Assembly (NCBI GenBank): GCA_039821145.1
Contig: JBCBOS010000019.1
Coordinates: forward strand, 62,001-126,000
From: JBCCSZ01 sp039821145
GTDB taxonomy: Bacteria; Bacteroidota; Bacteroidia; Chitinophagales; Saprospiraceae
Length of the DNA: 64,000 nt
Reading direction: 5' to 3'
In this document: in pieces, positions 42,538-51,484 of the stretch
Position numbering within the stretch: position 1 is the stretch's first letter
Layout: every line of letters starts with the position of its first letter
The notes under the pieces: generated by a model
The model's input: only the letters and a program-made list of their open reading frames with translations
Databases searched by the model: none
What the model was told of the DNA's origin: nothing
Translations under genes and position numbers: made by a program

Positions 42538-43788
42538 ATGAGCAACACAGAACTCCTGAGATTCACCACGGCTGGCAGTGTAGACGATGGAAAAAGTACA
42601 CTGATCGGACGACTTTTATACGACAGCAAATCCATCTTTCAAGACCAATTGGAAGCTGTGGAGGCAAGCAGCCTTCGCCGCGGAGAGTCAGAAGTCAACC
42701 TGGCCCTGCTGACCGATGGACTCAAGTCGGAACGCGAACAGGGCATTACCATTGACGTGGCTTATCGCTACTTCAGCACCCCCAAGCGCAAATTCATCAT
42801 TGCCGACACGCCTGGCCACATCCAGTACACCCGCAACATGGTCACAGGTGCTTCCACCGCCAACGTTGCACTCATCCTCATCGATGCCCGAAATGGTGTG
42901 GTGGAGCAAACCCGTCGCCACGCCATCATCGCTTCCTTGCTGCAAATCCCACACTTGGTCATCTGCGTCAACAAGATGGACTTGGTCGATTACCAGGAGG
43001 AAGTCTACGAAAAGATCAAAGACGATTTCACCAATTGGGCCTCTAAATTGGAAGTGCGGGACATCCACTTCATTCCCATCTCAGCCCTCAAAGGCGACAA
43101 TGTCGTAGATCAATCCTTGGCCATGGACTGGTACAAAGGAACAACCCTGCTCTACTACCTGGAAAATGTCCACATCGGAAACGACCACAACCTGATCGAT
43201 TGCCGTTTCCCCGTGCAGTTGGTGACTCGCCCCAATACGGATGAGCACCACGATTACCGAGGCTACAGCGGGCGCATTGCCGGAGGGGTTTTCAAAAAGG
43301 GAGATCGCGTCATGCTGCTTCCAAGTGGATTTACTTCCAGCATCAAAAAGATCGATACCTACGACGGAGAACTTCAGGAGGCACATCCTCCGATGTCGGT
43401 CACCATTTTGCTCGAAAACGACTTGGACCTCAGCCGCGGCGACATGATCGTGCGAGAAAACAACAGCCCGGAGGTTTCACAAGATTTGGAGGTAATGCTG
43501 TGCTGGTTCAACGAGCGCCCACTTCAAGTCCGGGGTAAGTATGCACTTTTACACACCTCCCAGGAAGTTCGCTGCATCATCAAGGAAATCCGATACAAAC
43601 TGGACATCAACAGCCTGCACCGGGATTTGGAGGACAAAGAGATCAAAATGAATGACATCTCCCGGATCGTATTGCGCACCACCAAGCCGCTGTTTTACGA
43701 TTCCTATCGCCGCAATCGCATCACGGGCAGCATCATCCTAGTGGATGAAAGCACCAATGAAACGGTGGCCGCAGGGATGATCATTTGA
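42538..43788 (+). CDS. cysN: Sulfate adenylyltransferase subunit 1 (GTPase)
   Basis: 416 aa, the stand-alone form without a C-terminal APS kinase, which fits the separate cysC here. G motifs are GSVDDGKSTLIGRLL, DTPGHIQYTRNM and NKMDL. The EF-Tu-like beta-barrel domains follow. GTP hydrolysis powers APS formation by CysD. Together with cysC and cysD the window encodes sulfate activation to PAPS; the reductase steps (cysH, cysI) and a transporter are not here. Confidence 0.97.
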   Translation: MSNTELLRFTTAGSVDDGKSTLIGRLLYDSKSIFQDQLEAVEASSLRRGESEVNLALLTDGLKSEREQGITIDVAYRYFSTPKRKFIIADTPGHIQYTRNMVTGASTANVALILIDARNGVVEQTRRHAIIASLLQIPHLVICVNKMDLVDYQEEVYEKIKDDFTNWASKLEVRDIHFIPISALKGDNVVDQSLAMDWYKGTTLLYYLENVHIGNDHNLIDCRFPVQLVTRPNTDEHHDYRGYSGRIAGGVFKKGDRVMLLPSGFTSSIKKIDTYDGELQEAHPPMSVTILLENDLDLSRGDMIVRENNSPEVSQDLEVMLCWFNERPLQVRGKYALLHTSQEVRCIIKEIRYKLDINSLHRDLEDKEIKMNDISRIVLRTTKPLFYDSYRRNRITGSIILVDESTNETVAAGMII

Positions 43789-43793
43789 TGTGA

Positions 43794-45587
43794 TCAGAAG
43801 AACATTTCCCTGGTGGCGATGTTCATCCGAAAGCCCAATCCGAAGTAGCCCGAGTTTTCGTCCAGATCATCTTGGGCACTATCCTCTCTTCGATATTGGT
43901 AATACAGATCAATGTAGCCATTGTGGAATAGCTCATAACTGATGTTGAGCCCCACAAGGCTGATCTGTGTCTCTATGCCCTGTCCGATTTCATTGCCAAA
44001 GTTTTGCTCTCGGCTGTTGTAGGACAGCAAAAGGCTGCTTCCCCAATTTTCGCCATTGGTATCGCGGCCGACAGTTGCCCGGATCAGTCGCAGCTCGGCC
44101 AGCAATCTGGGCAGGGGTTGGTAACGGATGTTGGCAGACCACTCTCTGAAATTGGCTCCCAGTGGATGGGCCAGGGATTGACTCTGGTGGGTGTAATTGG
44201 CCGAGCTGTCCTTGTGGACAAAGGTGTAAGGCCGCACCACATTCAACTCCGCCCCCAGATCGAGGTGATCCACTCCAAAGGCATCGATGTATTTCCCGCC
44301 CAACTGAAAGCCCAATTTGTTGGCCCACCAGCCCCTTCGCTCGATCAAAAGCTCGTCGAATTTGAACTCATCCAAGACCAACTGGCCGTACAATCGAATG
44401 CGTCGAAAGACATCCCAATGCATGTTGAGGCCGATCAAGATGTTGTCCGGACTGTCCAAGCCCTGTTCGATGGTCCTGTAGAGCACTACCGGATTGAGGT
44501 ATTGCAGTTCAAATTGATTTTCCCGATGGTACACCACTGCCTCAAACAGTCCGATGCTCCAACGAGGGTTGGGCCGGAAGCTCAGGTAATGAGCCGCCAC
44601 GTACTTTTTGGGGATGAGTCGATCCTGATTGGCATTGGGACTGATGGCGTCCAGCTCTGCAAAGATGTTTTGGTAATGGAATTTCCAAATGCGGGTATTG
44701 AGCTTGAGGTAAAAGTAGTTGTTGGAAAAATCGGACAGCAAGAGCGAGCGGAAGCCGTGGCCGATGAAGTTGCGCCCATGTCCCAATTGCAGGCCGACAT
44801 GCTTGCTGATGTTGAAACCCAAGTAGCCCTGGGCGTTCAGAAAGTCGTTTCCCTCGTCAATGTCAAAGACTGTACTCTTGTAATTCTTGACCAGTCCGGA
44901 GCCAGGAAGGGCCTGGTACTCTCGCCGAAACCGCCGGACATAGGCTGGATAGCGGGCCTGGTTTTCCAATATGCGCGAGAAGAAATACACCCTGCCATCT
45001 ACTCCTCCCCGAACGGTGACCCCTCGCTGATTGAGAAAGACCCAGCCGTCGGAGTTGGTGGTTCGTCCGAGGCGGAAGTTGAGAATGGGGTTGACACGGA
45101 GGTGAAAATACTCCTGATCCAGCTCAAAGAAATTGGCCGGGGTTTTATACAAGAGGCCAAATATGGGCTTTTGCCGCTGTACATAACGGGAGCTGGATTG
45201 GCTGGCCAGGGGCTGACTCGATTGGGTATAGAATGTCTGGCTGCTGTCGACGTATTGACGGACTGGGGCCAACTGGCGCTCCCCGGCCAAAGTTGCTGGC
45301 CATTGGGATTGCTGCAACCACTCATTGTTGTCGTTGAAAATGTACTGGAGGTCTCGGCGATCCAGCGCACTCAGGCTCGTTTCGGTGGTGTCCAAATTGA
45401 TGGCATAGCGGGCCACATCTCCCCTGGCGTAGTATTTCAAGGCAGAATGAAAAAGCGGCTCTGAAGCAGACTTGATTTCCAATCGTTCCAAAATCTGGTA
45501 GGCAGGATTTTCGAGTGGAACTCCTGTATTTTGGCTCCACAGGCAAAAGGGAAGGAAGCACAACAGAAGCCAGGATGAAAGGCGCAT
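43794..45587 (-). CDS. Wzi/RemB-like outer-membrane beta-barrel protein
   Basis: 597 aa from the ATG at 45587 (MRLSSWLLLCFLPFCLWSQN), a clear Sec signal; 45 further upstream codons are open but featureless. A helical N-terminal domain (residues about 20-150) precedes a barrel rich in aromatic strands. The pattern LQLGHGRNFIGHGFRSLLLS followed by NYFYLKLNTRIWKFHYQNIF matches the capsule-assembly Wzi / gliding protein RemB type. Wzi anchors capsule in enterobacteria; RemB supports gliding in Flavobacterium. Which applies is unknown. It converges with cysN, 5 bases apart. Confidence 0.7.
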   Translation of the reverse strand: MRLSSWLLLCFLPFCLWSQNTGVPLENPAYQILERLEIKSASEPLFHSALKYYARGDVARYAINLDTTETSLSALDRRDLQYIFNDNNEWLQQSQWPATLAGERQLAPVRQYVDSSQTFYTQSSQPLASQSSSRYVQRQKPIFGLLYKTPANFFELDQEYFHLRVNPILNFRLGRTTNSDGWVFLNQRGVTVRGGVDGRVYFFSRILENQARYPAYVRRFRREYQALPGSGLVKNYKSTVFDIDEGNDFLNAQGYLGFNISKHVGLQLGHGRNFIGHGFRSLLLSDFSNNYFYLKLNTRIWKFHYQNIFAELDAISPNANQDRLIPKKYVAAHYLSFRPNPRWSIGLFEAVVYHRENQFELQYLNPVVLYRTIEQGLDSPDNILIGLNMHWDVFRRIRLYGQLVLDEFKFDELLIERRGWWANKLGFQLGGKYIDAFGVDHLDLGAELNVVRPYTFVHKDSSANYTHQSQSLAHPLGANFREWSANIRYQPLPRLLAELRLIRATVGRDTNGENWGSSLLLSYNSREQNFGNEIGQGIETQISLVGLNISYELFHNGYIDLYYQYRREDSAQDDLDENSGYFGLGFRMNIATREMFF

Positions 45588-45809
45588 GTATCGCTTGTTT
45601 TGGTGATTGGCCGCAAGATAAGCAGTAAGGCTGGAAAAATGGAGACCAGAAGATGCCACAAAGGGAAATCCCGAATCTTCACAAACGGAAAATTCGGGAT
45701 CCCTGTCATTTTTCGGATACATCCAGGTGACTGGTGATTACATCTCTTGGATCATTTTGTCATTGCTGAATGGGTTGGAAGCCATCCAGCTCTCATGGAA
45801 TGGTTGATT
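45588..45809. other. Spacer between the Crp gene and the Wzi-like gene
   Basis: 222 bases on the minus-strand path between the end of the Crp gene and the start of the barrel gene. No gene; it should hold the barrel gene promoter, not clearly identifiable. Confidence 0.4.
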
Positions 45810-46523
45810 TTATGTCAAACCCGCCAAGTTGCGAATCAAAATGCTGCGGCGGTTGAAGTGTATGAGGTTGAGTTTTTTGAGTTCATTGAGGACCGATGTC
45901 ACCGTTTGGCGAGAAGTCCCTGTGATGTTGGCGATGTCTTGCTGAGTCAGCGTGTGCTTCACCAAGGTCTCATCAATTCCGATGCGCAAACCTCTTTTGT
46001 CAGCCGATTCCTTGATGAAATCGATGATGCGGGTGCGAGCATCTTTGAAAATCAATGCCTCCAGGCGACGCTCTGTCCGGCGCAGGCGCTCTCCCAATCG
46101 GTGGAGAATGCGGGTGGACAACTGGTAGTTGGACTGCATCAATCTTCTGAATTGAGAAGCGCGGATCACATAGCAAGTCACTTCCTGGTTCATTGCCTTT
46201 GCAAAGTCGGGCCGCGTTCTTTCTCCCACCAGACAGAGTTCGCCAAACATGGCGAGTGGATGAAGAATCGCTTTGATCACCTCTTTGCCATCGTTGGAGT
46301 GTGTACCGATTTTGATGACGCCTTTGGCCAGAAAATAGATGGAATCAGAATGGTCGCCAGACTGGTAAAAGTAGCTGTGCTTGGCTTTTTTCCGAATCTC
46401 GATCATTGATGCCAATTGTCTTTTTTCATCGGAGGTCAGTACATCGAAAAGAGGCAGTTGTTCCAGGAAGGTTAATTTTGCGGTCAGATCCATATCACAC
46501 TTCATTTTGATGAGCAAATCCAT
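45810..46523 (-). CDS. Crp/Fnr family transcriptional regulator
   Basis: 237 aa. Residues about 20-140 form a cyclic-nucleotide-type beta-roll (GVIKIGTHSNDGKEVIKAIL, FGELCLVGER). Residues about 155-230 form the helix-turn-helix (LTQQDIANITGTSRQTVTSV). There is no N-terminal Cys cluster of the FNR oxygen-sensor type, so a nucleotide or other ligand is more likely. Several in-frame Mets (residues 1, 7 and 11) are possible starts. The target genes are unknown. Confidence 0.9.
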   Translation of the reverse strand: MDLLIKMKCDMDLTAKLTFLEQLPLFDVLTSDEKRQLASMIEIRKKAKHSYFYQSGDHSDSIYFLAKGVIKIGTHSNDGKEVIKAILHPLAMFGELCLVGERTRPDFAKAMNQEVTCYVIRASQFRRLMQSNYQLSTRILHRLGERLRRTERRLEALIFKDARTRIIDFIKESADKRGLRIGIDETLVKHTLTQQDIANITGTSRQTVTSVLNELKKLNLIHFNRRSILIRNLAGLT

Positions 46524-46615
46524 TGGCTTTCGTTTCGTCTTACAAAATTATAGACACGGATTTGACCTGCCCCCCCTATCCAAATGCAGTTTTTTTTACA
46601 AAATCTTCTTTTTCT

Positions 46616-47158
46616 TTATAGGGGGTTGGTATTGTCTGGCTCAAATAGCTCATCGATGTAGGCTTGGCGGGTCTGGGTATTGTAGGCATCCCAGCACTCC
46701 CCCAGTCCACTGCGCATCAGGCTCACACAACGGCCATTGGAATGGCTGTCCTCCCTGTGGTCTCTCAACAGGTGGCAATGCCCCAACTCGTGAAAAATGA
46801 TGAATTCTTTGAATCGGTCACTGCTTCGGTTCCAAAAGTCGAGATCTACTGTGACGTGATTGGGGGAGCGAAAGTTGTAGTTGCACTGACCCGCGACATG
46901 CTCTCCTTCCAAATCGGCAATGACACCTGTAATGCCTTTGGCGGCCAGATCGATCCGAAAACCGCGGGCGAGGCCTTCCTCTTCGTAGCGTTGGAAGTAA
47001 GGCCACAGGCGGGTGTCTACGTTGGGAAAACGGCCTTCGTCCTCTAGCTGTGGGGATTCTGTCTCAACAATGCTTTGGTTTTTCTGGCAGGCGGCCAGCA
47101 AAAGGATGGACAATAGGCTGCAAACGACAGCCTTGCCGATGAATGATGATTGGGTCAT
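46616..47158 (-). CDS. Lipoprotein with HELGH zinc-protease motif
   Basis: 180 aa. A lipoprotein signal (VVCSLLSILLLAACQ) puts the Cys near residue 25. The motif EFIIFHELGHCHLLRDHRED contains HExxH and a third metal-ligand candidate (His/Asp) just after. The fold context resembles small putative metalloproteases of Bacteroidota (cut by homology to none that I can name). The rest is a beta-rich region including VTVDLDFWN. It is located upstream of the Crp gene on the same strand with a 92-base gap. Confidence 0.7.
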   Translation of the reverse strand: MTQSSFIGKAVVCSLLSILLLAACQKNQSIVETESPQLEDEGRFPNVDTRLWPYFQRYEEEGLARGFRIDLAAKGITGVIADLEGEHVAGQCNYNFRSPNHVTVDLDFWNRSSDRFKEFIIFHELGHCHLLRDHREDSHSNGRCVSLMRSGLGECWDAYNTQTRQAYIDELFEPDNTNPL

Positions 47159-47309
47159 AACGATACAAATTTGGTTTGTTTACAATTGTATCGGTCTGAT
47201 CATGTAAGGTACTTTGGTTCAGTGATAGTAGGTGACGGAGAAAATCATTGATCCATCCGTCAGACAGTTTAGATGTAAAAGTAAGGGGGAATGAATGGGT
47301 GGTTCGGTA

Positions 47310-47561
47310 TCAGCAGGCTTCTGCTTTGCTGTGCATGTGTAGCTGGAAGCAATCCAATATCTCTTTGACTGTCTCCAACCCTTCTACTTCTTCTTTTCGC
47401 AATTCAATTTTGAAGAGGCGCTCCAGTCGCAGAATCAGGGTCAGATAGTCGATGGTATCCATTTCTAGATCTTCATAGATATTGGTTGTCAGGCAAATGT
47501 GGCTTGAGGGCACATCTGCCACCCAGCTGATTAGATTGACTAATTGCTGTTTCGCATTCAT
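47310..47561 (-). CDS. Acyl-carrier-protein-like protein without the usual Ser
   Basis: 83 aa. The size, helix pattern and acidic second helix fit ACP: NIYEDLEMDTIDYLTLILRL aligns with the ACP core DLGADSLDTVEL. At the phosphopantetheine site Ser is replaced by Thr (D-T-I-D instead of D-S-L-D), so normal 4'-phosphopantetheine attachment is doubtful. No fatty-acid or polyketide synthase gene is near. It could be a non-carrier ACP relative acting as a binding partner. Monocistronic, with 151 bases downstream before the next stop. Confidence 0.6.
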   Translation of the reverse strand: MNAKQQLVNLISWVADVPSSHICLTTNIYEDLEMDTIDYLTLILRLERLFKIELRKEEVEGLETVKEILDCFQLHMHSKAEAC

Positions 47562-47864
47562 GATAAAAGACTTTTTTCGTTGTTCAACTTTTCGTCATCG
47601 ACAGCCTCCATCATCTTGCGGATGCGTTGTTGATCTGTCCATGTACGGCAAAAAACGCAGGATTTGACAGCTGTCATATGTGACTTTTCAAACTATGCGC
47701 GAATATATCGAATTTTGTTAGCTATCAGACATACAAAATGTCCAATGTACAGCATTTGACTCCTTGCAGTCTTCTCTTACGGAAAAGCTGCTGAGATGTT
47801 GAGCTTTCTTTGGAATTGATGGACAAACGGACTTGATGTATGCTCTAGGCAGAAAGGAATGAAC
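47562..47864. other. Gene-free spacer upstream of the ACP-like gene
   Basis: 303 bases between the ACP-like start and the end of the DUF4249 gene. No gene or clear motif seen; it probably holds the ACP-like promoter. The short frame at 47482-47667 is spurious. Confidence 0.5.
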
Positions 47865-48821
47865 TCAATCAAAGGATTTCACAGAGTCAATGGCCGTATT
47901 GTAGCCTGCAAAAATGCCATAGCCCTCGCTGATGTTGTTGAAAAGGATGATCGGCTCTGAGAAGACGGTATCTGTGTTTTGCGACTGGAGGGTCAAAGAG
48001 CTGTGGTAATTGTAATAGGCCTCCGAGCCAGACCTCAATTCGACAAACAGAAAGTCAAATATCTCATCGACCCCCACCGGACGGGTCACGCCCTCGAACT
48101 CAAAGGTCATCAACTGGCCATCCGAACGCTCATCGTCGACCAAAATGCCCTTGCTGAAATGACTCAAATAAGGCAAGCTGTTGGGGGTATTGTCCAAGAT
48201 CAGTGGGATGACAAGGCCTGTCTCCTGCCGCAGCGTATCCTCCCCGTCGATGGTAAAGTCGATGTCTTTGTAGAAAAAGTTGAGATGGTAAAAATTGCGC
48301 TCTCCGGGGACATCCCGAAAGCTGACCCGCATCCGAAAGGTTACCTGAAAAGTCTGCTGATCAGGGGTAATGGGGCGAGGAACTGGATTGCCGATGATCT
48401 CAAAGGAGGTAACTGGCACCGCTGCTGGTACCACATCCGTGGCACTGACATCTGTAAGTCCCAATGCTTTGACCTGTACCGTGTAGTTTTGGCCTTCCTT
48501 GGGTCGGAGCTGTTGGGTGGTGTATATATTGCGCCCCAGCAGGGGATCTTCGACCAATACAAGCTCCTCCAACAATTGCTCTCCGTCGTAAATGCCAACG
48601 GCTGCATTGTCGATGTATTCCAATGGATCGCCAGACAAGGCCGAACGACTGCGGGATACACTCAGCTTGAACAGACTGTCTGGCTCAAAATTGCACAAAA
48701 CCACCAGTCTAGACTGCTCCTCCTCGATGCCCAGGTCTACCACTCGCTCACAGCTCTGGCTTGCCAGACAAGCACAAAGAAAAAAGGCCAAGATGCGATA
48801 TGTCAGTCGAGTCGTTCTCAA
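47865..48821 (-). CDS. DUF4249 lipoprotein
   Basis: 318 aa. Lipoprotein-like signal (TYRILAFFLCACLASQSCER). The body matches DUF4249, a surface lipoprotein family that pairs with TonB-dependent receptors in Bacteroidota (RLVVLCNFEPDSLFKLSVSR; VGIYDGEQLLEELVL; GQNYTVQVKALGL). Its start overlaps the receptor stop by 4 bases (ATGA). It probably captures or presents the receptor's substrate. Confidence 0.85.
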   Translation of the reverse strand: MRTTRLTYRILAFFLCACLASQSCERVVDLGIEEEQSRLVVLCNFEPDSLFKLSVSRSRSALSGDPLEYIDNAAVGIYDGEQLLEELVLVEDPLLGRNIYTTQQLRPKEGQNYTVQVKALGLTDVSATDVVPAAVPVTSFEIIGNPVPRPITPDQQTFQVTFRMRVSFRDVPGERNFYHLNFFYKDIDFTIDGEDTLRQETGLVIPLILDNTPNSLPYLSHFSKGILVDDERSDGQLMTFEFEGVTRPVGVDEIFDFLFVELRSGSEAYYNYHSSLTLQSQNTDTVFSEPIILFNNISEGYGIFAGYNTAIDSVKSFD

Positions 48822-51481
48822 AATTCTATGCTGTAGCTAAAATAAGGAGTTACGGGCAATAAACTAACCTCGATGTATTGTCTTCCCCGAGGATCGACAG
48901 GATTGCTGGTCCCCCGACTGAGGCGATAATACAATGGATTTCGGCGATTGTAGACATTGTAAAACCCAAAACTGAGGGTGTGATTCTGCACATTTCGCCC
49001 AAAAGAATAATTGGCCCCCACATCCAAACGGTGGTAATTGGGCAGGCGAAAGCTGTTTTTGTCCCCAAAATTGACCGCCAACTCTGGCCGACCGGGAAAG
49101 TCGGGAATAGAGGCCTGGTATTCACTGATGGGAAGCGTGGTCGCCAAGCCCGTTCCATAGACCCAGTTGCCCGACAGCTCCCATTTTTCTCCCAACTTGT
49201 GGATCAAGACGAGCTTCAAATTGTGGCGCCGATCGTAGCGAAAGGGAAAAGTCTCTCCGAGGTTGACGCGATTGAACTGGCGCAGGGACCAGGACAGGGT
49301 ATAGCTGAGCCAACCCGTGGTGTTGCCAATGCTTTTGTCCAAAAACAGTTCCATCCCATAGGTCCAGCCCTGCCCAGTGGTGACATTGTTTTCCCAATTA
49401 TCGGCATTGATGAAAGAAATCGAACTGCCTTCCTGATAGGCAATGACGTTGTTGAGTTTCTTGAAATAACCTTCTACGGAAAGGTCAAAGTCATTCTTTC
49501 GGCGGTAATCCACTCCGACCACTACCTGCCAGGAGTCCTGCGGGGCAACCCGCTCGGTGGAAGGGACCCACAAATCATTGGGCAGGCCGATGCCAGTGGT
49601 GGTCAACAGGTGGAGGTATTGACTGATGGAGCTGTAGGAGGCTTTCAGTCGAAGGTCTCGCTTCAGATCGTAGCTGAATGCCAAGCGAGGTCGTACATTG
49701 TAATAGATTCTGCTCCCGATTTGCCACATGGAGGCGCGCAGGCCGATGTTGGCGTGCAGCCGGTCGCTGATCTGCCACTCGTCCTCGGCATATAAAGCTG
49801 CTTCCAGGGTGGCGATGGACGGATTGTCGATGGAATCCAAGGAGGAGAAGATGAAGGCAATGTCTGGAAAGGACAAGGCAATGTTGTCATTGAGGGCTGC
49901 CACACCTGGTCGGAAGTAGTGCCTGGTCAACTCTGCTCCCATGCGCCAGTAGTGTTTGACAGAAGGGACGTATTCGATGTCCAACTTGGCACTGACATCT
50001 TGGATGAGTGAACTGAACCGGCCCAGGTTGAACTCCCGCAAGCTGGAAGAATCCAATCGCAGCAAATCCTCGTAGCTGAATACATCACTCGACTCAAACT
50101 GGTAGCGGCTGTAGTTGATGCTGGCATTGCTGAAGAGCTTGTTGCCAAAGATGTGGTTCCAGCGCAGGGATGCCACGGTATTGCCCCATTCGAGGTCTTG
50201 AGAGTCCAGTTGTCGGAAACTAAAATTGCCACTGGGACTTTGAAAATCGATGCGTGTTTCGTTGTGAAAATTGTCTCCCCCTTTGTAAAAACTGGCGAAG
50301 AATTCATTTCGATCACCCGCGGAGAAGTTGATTTTGGCATTGACATCATAAAAGTTGTAGGAGCTAAAGCCACTTTCTCCTCGATCCTCTTTGATTCTCT
50401 CTGAAATCGGACGCACGAAAAAATCCAGGAAGGACCGTCTGGCAGATAGAAAAATGGAGCTTGTATCTTTTTTCAATGGCCCTTCGATGGTAAACTTGGC
50501 AGACGTCAAGCCGAGGTTGATCTCCTTGCGAAAACTCTTTTTGTTTCCTTCTTTGGTCCGCACATCCAGTACGGAGGACAAACGACCACCATATCGGGCG
50601 GGGAAACTGCCCTTGGTCAGGCGGGCACTTCGGATGGCCTTGGAATTGAAGACCGAAAAGATGCCTGCCATGTGAGCCGGATTGTACACTGGTACGCCAT
50701 CCAGCAAGACCAAATTCTGATCTGCATTTCCTCCCCGAATGTGAATGCCCCCTACTCCATCCGCTCCCGTCTGCACACCGGGCAGCAAATGTGCCAGGCG
50801 AATGACATCCACTTCTCCCCCCAATGTTGGCAGGGTCTCGTATCGTTCCGGGACAATGTCGTAGGTATTGATGGTAGCCGCTTCTTCGCCTCCTGGCCGG
50901 GCTGTCACCACAACTTCAGAGAGGGTAATGGCCGGTTTGAGGTCAATGTTGAGCTTGAGGTCAGAATTGATGTTGATTTCTTCCAGTTGCATTTGATAGC
51001 CCAGATAAGAAAATCGGATCTGACGGATGCCTTTTTGGAGCGTCAGACTGTAAAAGCCATAGGCATTGGAACTGGTCCCTCGCCGACTCTGAGATTCATA
51101 CACATTGGCGGCGATGAGTTTTTCTCCTGAGATGGCATCCCGAATGTATCCGCTGATGGTGTATTCTTTGGGGGGGGGCGGTTTGAAATAGAGGACAATT
51201 TGGCGGCCCACCAGTCGGTACTGCACGCCCGTGTTTTTCAAAATCTTTGACAAGACATTTTTGACCATCGCATCCCTCATTCTGAAGCTGATGCGCTTTT
51301 CGGCTGGAAAAATGTCACTGCTGAATGCGATGCGGACCGATGCCAATTCGCTGAGCTGTTCAAGGGCATCTGCAATGGAACTGTTTTTCACCTCGAAGTC
51401 CACCCGCCGCTCTAGAGGTCCTTGCGCGAGCAAAGACAGAGAAAGGCAGACGAATGTCGATAGAAGAAACAGCCTTTTCAT
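48818..51481 (-). CDS. TonB-dependent outer-membrane receptor with STN domain
   Basis: 887 aa. Signal peptide, then an STN domain (residues about 27-100: VDFEVKNSSIADALEQLSEL) that contacts a FecR-type anti-sigma factor. A carboxypeptidase-regulatory-like beta-sandwich (about 110-195: YTISGYIRDAISGEKLIAAN) follows, then the plug (about 215-330: VGGIHIRGGNADQNLVLLDG) and the 22-strand barrel ending YFSYSIEF. Substrate unknown. The STN domain fits the upstream ECF sigma/FecR pair, so transport and signalling are coupled. It starts 3 bases after the protease stop. Confidence 0.93.
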   Translation of the reverse strand: MKRLFLLSTFVCLSLSLLAQGPLERRVDFEVKNSSIADALEQLSELASVRIAFSSDIFPAEKRISFRMRDAMVKNVLSKILKNTGVQYRLVGRQIVLYFKPPPPKEYTISGYIRDAISGEKLIAANVYESQSRRGTSSNAYGFYSLTLQKGIRQIRFSYLGYQMQLEEININSDLKLNIDLKPAITLSEVVVTARPGGEEAATINTYDIVPERYETLPTLGGEVDVIRLAHLLPGVQTGADGVGGIHIRGGNADQNLVLLDGVPVYNPAHMAGIFSVFNSKAIRSARLTKGSFPARYGGRLSSVLDVRTKEGNKKSFRKEINLGLTSAKFTIEGPLKKDTSSIFLSARRSFLDFFVRPISERIKEDRGESGFSSYNFYDVNAKINFSAGDRNEFFASFYKGGDNFHNETRIDFQSPSGNFSFRQLDSQDLEWGNTVASLRWNHIFGNKLFSNASINYSRYQFESSDVFSYEDLLRLDSSSLREFNLGRFSSLIQDVSAKLDIEYVPSVKHYWRMGAELTRHYFRPGVAALNDNIALSFPDIAFIFSSLDSIDNPSIATLEAALYAEDEWQISDRLHANIGLRASMWQIGSRIYYNVRPRLAFSYDLKRDLRLKASYSSISQYLHLLTTTGIGLPNDLWVPSTERVAPQDSWQVVVGVDYRRKNDFDLSVEGYFKKLNNVIAYQEGSSISFINADNWENNVTTGQGWTYGMELFLDKSIGNTTGWLSYTLSWSLRQFNRVNLGETFPFRYDRRHNLKLVLIHKLGEKWELSGNWVYGTGLATTLPISEYQASIPDFPGRPELAVNFGDKNSFRLPNYHRLDVGANYSFGRNVQNHTLSFGFYNVYNRRNPLYYRLSRGTSNPVDPRGRQYIEVSLLPVTPYFSYSIEF

Positions 51482-51484
51482 CTT

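Noticed and set aside
44004..45464. 486-codon plus-strand frame opposite the Wzi-like gene
   Set aside because: Shadow of the minus-strand gene: no family features or signal, whereas the opposite strand has a signal peptide and a barrel pattern.
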